The notes under the pieces were generated by a model, which worked only from the letters and a program-made list of their open reading frames with translations, was not told where the DNA came from and ran no database searches. Below are positions 60,872 through 64,000 of a stretch of DNA of 64,000 nt, piece after piece. The stretch's first letter is position 1. Each line of letters opens with the position of its first letter. A program made the translations under genes and the position numbers. Source of the DNA: Paracoccaceae bacterium (GTDB lineage: Bacteria > Pseudomonadota > Alphaproteobacteria > Rhodobacterales > Rhodobacteraceae); NCBI GenBank assembly GCA_014654775.1, contig JACVZW010000014.1, positions 1 through 64,000 of the forward strand, written 5' to 3'.

Positions 60872-62959
60872 TCAGGCCTTCCCGCGCAGCATCCCCGAGA
60901 CGGCCTTCATCAGATCGGCCCGCAGGATGGGTTTCGCCAGATGGGTGCCGAACCCGCCCGTGACATATTCCAACACCTGTTGCGGCATGACGTTGGCGGT
61001 CACCGCGACGGCAGGCACCTCGTCCAGACCCGCCGCCTCTTCCATCGCGCGGATCTCCCGCAAGGCGGTCAGCCCGTCCTTCACCGGCATGCGGATATCC
61101 AGCAGCAGCAGATCAAAGGGCCGCGCCTCGGCCTGCGCCGCTTGCCAGGCCGCCACCACCTCATCCCCATCCTGCGCCCCGACAATCTCCACCCCGGTGG
61201 GCACAAGCATTTCCTTCAGCACCATCAGGTTGGTCTGGTTGTCATCGGCGATCAGCACCCGCTTGTCCTTCAGCCAGTCCGTATCGGCGGCCAAAGACTC
61301 CGGTTGCGACACTTCCATCGCCGGGTCCACCTCGGGCAGCGGCAGGGTTACCCGCACTGTCGTCCCGCTGCCCAGCTCGCTTTCGATTTCGATCGTCCCG
61401 CCCATCAGATGCACCAGCTGCCGCACGATCGACAGGCCCAGCCCCGTGCCCCCAAAGCGGCGCGCGATGGAGCTTTCCGCCTGCTCAAAGCTTTCGAACA
61501 CCCGCTTGACCTGCGCCGGGTTCATGCCAATGCCCGAGTCCGTCACCTCGATCAGAACGGGGCGGCCTGGCTTGCAGGACACGATCACCCGCACATCGCC
61601 ACTTTCGGTGAACTTGATCGCGTTGCTCAAAAGGTTGTTCAGCACCTGCGTCAGACGGTGGGGATCGCCCAGACGCGCCTTCGACTTGCCGCCGCTGCAC
61701 AGCACCTCGAAATCCAGCGCCTTTTCCTCGGCCTTCACCCGGTGCAGCGCCTCGATCCCGAAAATCAGGTCGGGCACCCGGATCGGCACCTGATCCAGCG
61801 TCATCTTTCCCGCCTCGATCTTCGACATGTCGAGGATGGAATTCAGCACCGCCAGCAAGGTTTCCCCCGATTGCTGAATGGTGGCCACCATGCGCTTCTT
61901 CTCGGGTGTCGTGACCATGCTCTGCAGCACTTCCGCCATCCCCAGCACACCGTTCAGCGGCGTGCGGATCTCGTGGCTCATATTGGCGAGGAAATCAGAT
62001 TTCGCCCGGCTCACCTCTTCCGCCTTCTGCCGCGCCTCCTCGATCCGCTGGGTGGCGGCGACGCGTTCGGTGATGTCCTCAACGGCACAGACGACGGCGA
62101 CGGGGCCTTCCACCCCCGCCAATGGCGAGGCGTTGATGGACAGGATATGCCGCTGTCCATCCGGCCATGTGATCGTATGGCGCACGTCGCGCACCGGTTT
62201 GCCATCCCGCAGCACCCGCGCGACCGGCAGGTCATCGACAGAGAAGTCGCCCCCTTCGACATTCTCGATCTGCCAGCGCGAATCGTCGAACTGGCGATGC
62301 GTGATCTCGGCCTCCGACAGGCCCAACACGCGGCGGCACTCCCGATTGGTCAGGGTGATCCGCCCCTGACGGTTCACCGACAGCACCGCGACCGGCACCG
62401 TCTCAAGGATATTGGCCAACTGATCGCGTTCATTGGCAAGGTCGCGCCGGACCGTCTCCAGCGCCTGCGCCATTGATGTCAGGCGCAACTGATCGTTCAC
62501 GCTGCGTCCCAGCCGCTCCAGCGTGTCGATATCCTCGTCCGTCCAACTGCGCGGGACATGGTCGATGGCGCAGAAGGACCCGATCGTTTCACCCGTATCA
62601 GCGATGACCGGCACGCCCAGATAGGCGACGACACCCAGCAGATCGATCACCGGATTGCCCATCACCCGGCTGTCCTCGCGCGCATTCGTCACGCTCAGCG
62701 GCTTGCGCCCTTCCACCACCAAGCGGCAAAAGGATTGGTCAAGCGGCGTCTGCCGCGTCACCGCCCAGGGCTGTGGCAAGCCGCACTGGCTTTTGAAGAA
62801 TTGCCGCTCCCCTTCGAAATCGATGATCGACACCAGCGACACGGGCGCCTTCATCAGGCGCGAGGCCAGCCGCGTGAAATTGTCGAAAACATCCTCGGGC
62901 GCGGTATCAAGCAGGGCACGGGCGGCAGGGACTGTCGGGCTTTCGAACAGGACGTTCAA
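60872..62959 (-). CDS. Hybrid histidine kinase (GAF-PAS-HisKA-HATPase-REC)
   Basis: A 695-residue cytoplasmic sensor kinase with no membrane helix. GAF domain (about 22-158), PAS (about 180-300), HisKA with phospho-H329 in FLANMSHEIRTPLNG, HATPase with N446 (NNLLSNAIKF) and DSGIGM (474-479), G-box GGTGLGL (503-509), and a C-terminal receiver with phospho-acceptor D621 in LLLLDIRMP. The hybrid type needs an Hpt partner, and a lone Hpt protein is encoded at 51027. TTG 62959 preceded by GGAGG is the only reasonable start; the longer upstream frame is not domain-like. It is convergent with the SDR gene. Confidence 0.88.
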   Translation of the reverse strand: MNVLFESPTVPAARALLDTAPEDVFDNFTRLASRLMKAPVSLVSIIDFEGERQFFKSQCGLPQPWAVTRQTPLDQSFCRLVVEGRKPLSVTNAREDSRVMGNPVIDLLGVVAYLGVPVIADTGETIGSFCAIDHVPRSWTDEDIDTLERLGRSVNDQLRLTSMAQALETVRRDLANERDQLANILETVPVAVLSVNRQGRITLTNRECRRVLGLSEAEITHRQFDDSRWQIENVEGGDFSVDDLPVARVLRDGKPVRDVRHTITWPDGQRHILSINASPLAGVEGPVAVVCAVEDITERVAATQRIEEARQKAEEVSRAKSDFLANMSHEIRTPLNGVLGMAEVLQSMVTTPEKKRMVATIQQSGETLLAVLNSILDMSKIEAGKMTLDQVPIRVPDLIFGIEALHRVKAEEKALDFEVLCSGGKSKARLGDPHRLTQVLNNLLSNAIKFTESGDVRVIVSCKPGRPVLIEVTDSGIGMNPAQVKRVFESFEQAESSIARRFGGTGLGLSIVRQLVHLMGGTIEIESELGSGTTVRVTLPLPEVDPAMEVSQPESLAADTDWLKDKRVLIADDNQTNLMVLKEMLVPTGVEIVGAQDGDEVVAAWQAAQAEARPFDLLLLDIRMPVKDGLTALREIRAMEEAAGLDEVPAVAVTANVMPQQVLEYVTGGFGTHLAKPILRADLMKAVSGMLRGKA

Positions 62960-63203
62960 TACAGATGACCTCCGCTGTTTCACTGATCCGCCCCGATGGA
63001 ACTGCCGGAACAGTCCTCCACAGGAGTCGCCCCGAAAACCGCAAGCGGCCCCGGAATGAAGTGAAACGGGAGGGAAATGATTTAATTTAGAGATGCCTTT
63101 TTCTGCCCCACCGATGACACTCGAGAACCGTTGAAAGCGGTGGGGGGACTTGCCTCCAAGGGCACCGAGCAAAAGACGGTTACGACCCCCACAAACCATG
63201 CCT

Positions 63204-63437
63204 CTACGCTGGTCGGTACCCTCTCCGCTCCTTCCTCTGCTGCCAAATGCGCAGCATGACTTCCCCCTCTGACTGCTGAACAAGCACCGTTTCTTGCCAG
63301 CGCCCCTTGGTCCCAATCCGCCCCCAGCGCCGGATCAGGACCACCTCACCAAAGAGCGTTCGGCAAAGCTCCAGACTGTAGAACCGCGCCATGTTCCGGG
63401 CGGGATCGTATCGCAGAAGATGAACAGACTGGCTCAT
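63204..63437 (-). CDS. Small WGR-domain protein
   Basis: A 77-residue protein consisting almost entirely of a WGR domain, with the signature RRWGRIGTKGRW near 35-46. WGR domains bind nucleic acids in PARPs and MolR-like proteins; small stand-alone versions are common in alphaproteobacteria with unknown function. ATG 63437 is chosen because an upstream in-frame ATG at 63473 adds residues outside the domain. It lies upstream of the hybrid kinase on the same strand with a 244-base gap. Confidence 0.82.
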   Translation of the reverse strand: MSQSVHLLRYDPARNMARFYSLELCRTLFGEVVLIRRWGRIGTKGRWQETVLVQQSEGEVMLRIWQQRKERRGYRPA

Positions 63438-63521
63438 GGCACGAGTCTGGCTGTCACCCGCTCTCAGGTCCAATTCTGTTTCTGAATCAGTCCCGTACGG
63501 TCGATTCCTTCGCGTGATGAT

Positions 63522-64000
63522 CTAAACGGCCGCCGTCCAAATGCGATACCGCCCTTGCCCCGTGATCTCGCGGATCAGTCCCCGCGCGACCAGCAGGTCA
63601 AGGTTCCTCTGGACGGCGGCACGGCTGGCGCGGGTATGCTCATCCGCCATCGGCGCTGACACCATGGGCCAGCGCGCAAAGACCTTGACCAATTCGCCGG
63701 GCGTCCGGCCCGAGCAATCCTTCAGCACCTCGACCGAGCGCTCTTCCCAATCCGCCATCCGATCGATCAGCATAAGCGCCGAAAGCGACGCCTGCTCTGC
63801 CCCGCGGTAAAAGGCCGCCAGCCGCGCCGCAATCGCCCCCTGCCCTCGCAACGCAGTGCCGCTGCCCAAGGCGAGCGGCAGGAACAGCGCCCCACGGCCG
63901 AGCGTCTCACCGGCAAGGCGGGCTGCCGCCACGCCGCCTTCGATATCCCGTGCGCCACGTTCGGCACCCGCCATCTTCCAGGCGTGGAACAGAAAGGCCG
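63522..64000 (-). CDS. DUF1612/HTH (RHE_PE00001-like) protein, C-terminal part
   Basis: The frame is open from base 64000 to the stop at 63522, so about 159 C-terminal residues are present and the start is outside the window. The end has a winged-helix-like segment APMADEHTRASRAAVQRNLDLLVARGLIREITG followed by QGRYRIW, as in the HTH tail of the DUF1612/RHE_PE00001 family, a group first described on rhizobial plasmids. The proteins are presumed DNA-binding regulators. ATG 63974 is internal. Nothing after it can be said. Confidence 0.65.
   Translation of the reverse strand, partial: AFLFHAWKMAGAERGARDIEGGVAAARLAGETLGRGALFLPLALGSGTALRGQGAIAARLAAFYRGAEQASLSALMLIDRMADWEERSVEVLKDCSGRTPGELVKVFARWPMVSAPMADEHTRASRAAVQRNLDLLVARGLIREITGQGRYRIWTAAV

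Noticed and set aside
1-64000. Search by eye for CRISPR arrays, tRNA or rRNA genes, insertion sequences and integrases
   Set aside because: No regularly spaced repeats, cloverleaf-like sequences, transposase motifs or terminal inverted repeats were noticed. A dedicated tool could still find a tRNA I missed.

Overview
The window is a gene-dense, GC-rich stretch of an alphaproteobacterial chromosome or large replicon, most likely from a Rhodobacteraceae/Paracoccaceae relative. This is inferred from gene families and very high GC at third codon positions; there is no rRNA or other marker that would give a species. I saw no tRNA or rRNA gene, CRISPR array, insertion sequence or prophage. Many genes overlap their neighbours by 1-14 bases.

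Layout. (1) 1-5.1 kb: the start of an unknown protein leaving the left edge, an orphan LuxR-type response regulator, an orphan Panacea/SocA-like protein, a glutamine-synthetase-like ligase and a BNR/Asp-box repeat protein with a His-rich insert. (2) 5.1-8.5 kb: a Tat-exported multicopper oxidase followed by a fused SCO1/SenC-cytochrome c protein. (3) 8.8-17.9 kb: a compact type II secretion locus (gspE divergent from gspLMCDFIJ, with gspG-gspO on the opposite strand and gspK divergent from gspO). (4) 17.9-20.2 kb: L-fuconate dehydratase and a chimeric ECF-sigma remnant. (5) 20.3-26.1 kb: a LysR regulator divergent from dabB-dabA (energy-coupled inorganic carbon accumulation) and a coupled DUF6671 gene, then ilvD.

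(6) 27.8-46.2 kb is the most striking region. A 13-gene, almost gapless minus-strand operon encodes a class III aminotransferase, two CrtI-like flavoproteins, a GcvT-fold (folate-type) demethylase, two different Rieske oxygenases, a complete Pot-type ABC importer, a DMSP-lyase-like cupin, an amidohydrolase and a methyltransferase. It is divergent from a TetR/BetI-like regulator and a fused E1 alpha-beta dehydrogenase. Together they read as uptake and stepwise oxidative demethylation of an N-methylated or onium compound whose identity I cannot tell.

(7) 46.6-52 kb: a small secreted acidic-tailed protein, a polar amino acid ABC importer, a baeRF/host-attachment protein and a lone Hpt protein. 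(8) 51.4-54.8 kb: a TetR regulator with a palindromic operator and an isoquinoline-oxidoreductase-type molybdenum enzyme. (9) 54.8-60.9 kb: a GntR/FCD regulator, an OtnK-like sugar-acid kinase, and a coupled deiminase-amidase-SDR operon. (10) 60.9-64 kb: a GAF-PAS hybrid histidine kinase, a WGR-domain protein and the C-terminal part of a DUF1612/HTH protein that runs off the right edge.

Several intergenic dyads (8686, 19251, 21180-21228, 43127, 51998-52021, 54791) sit where the adjacent regulators would be expected to bind.
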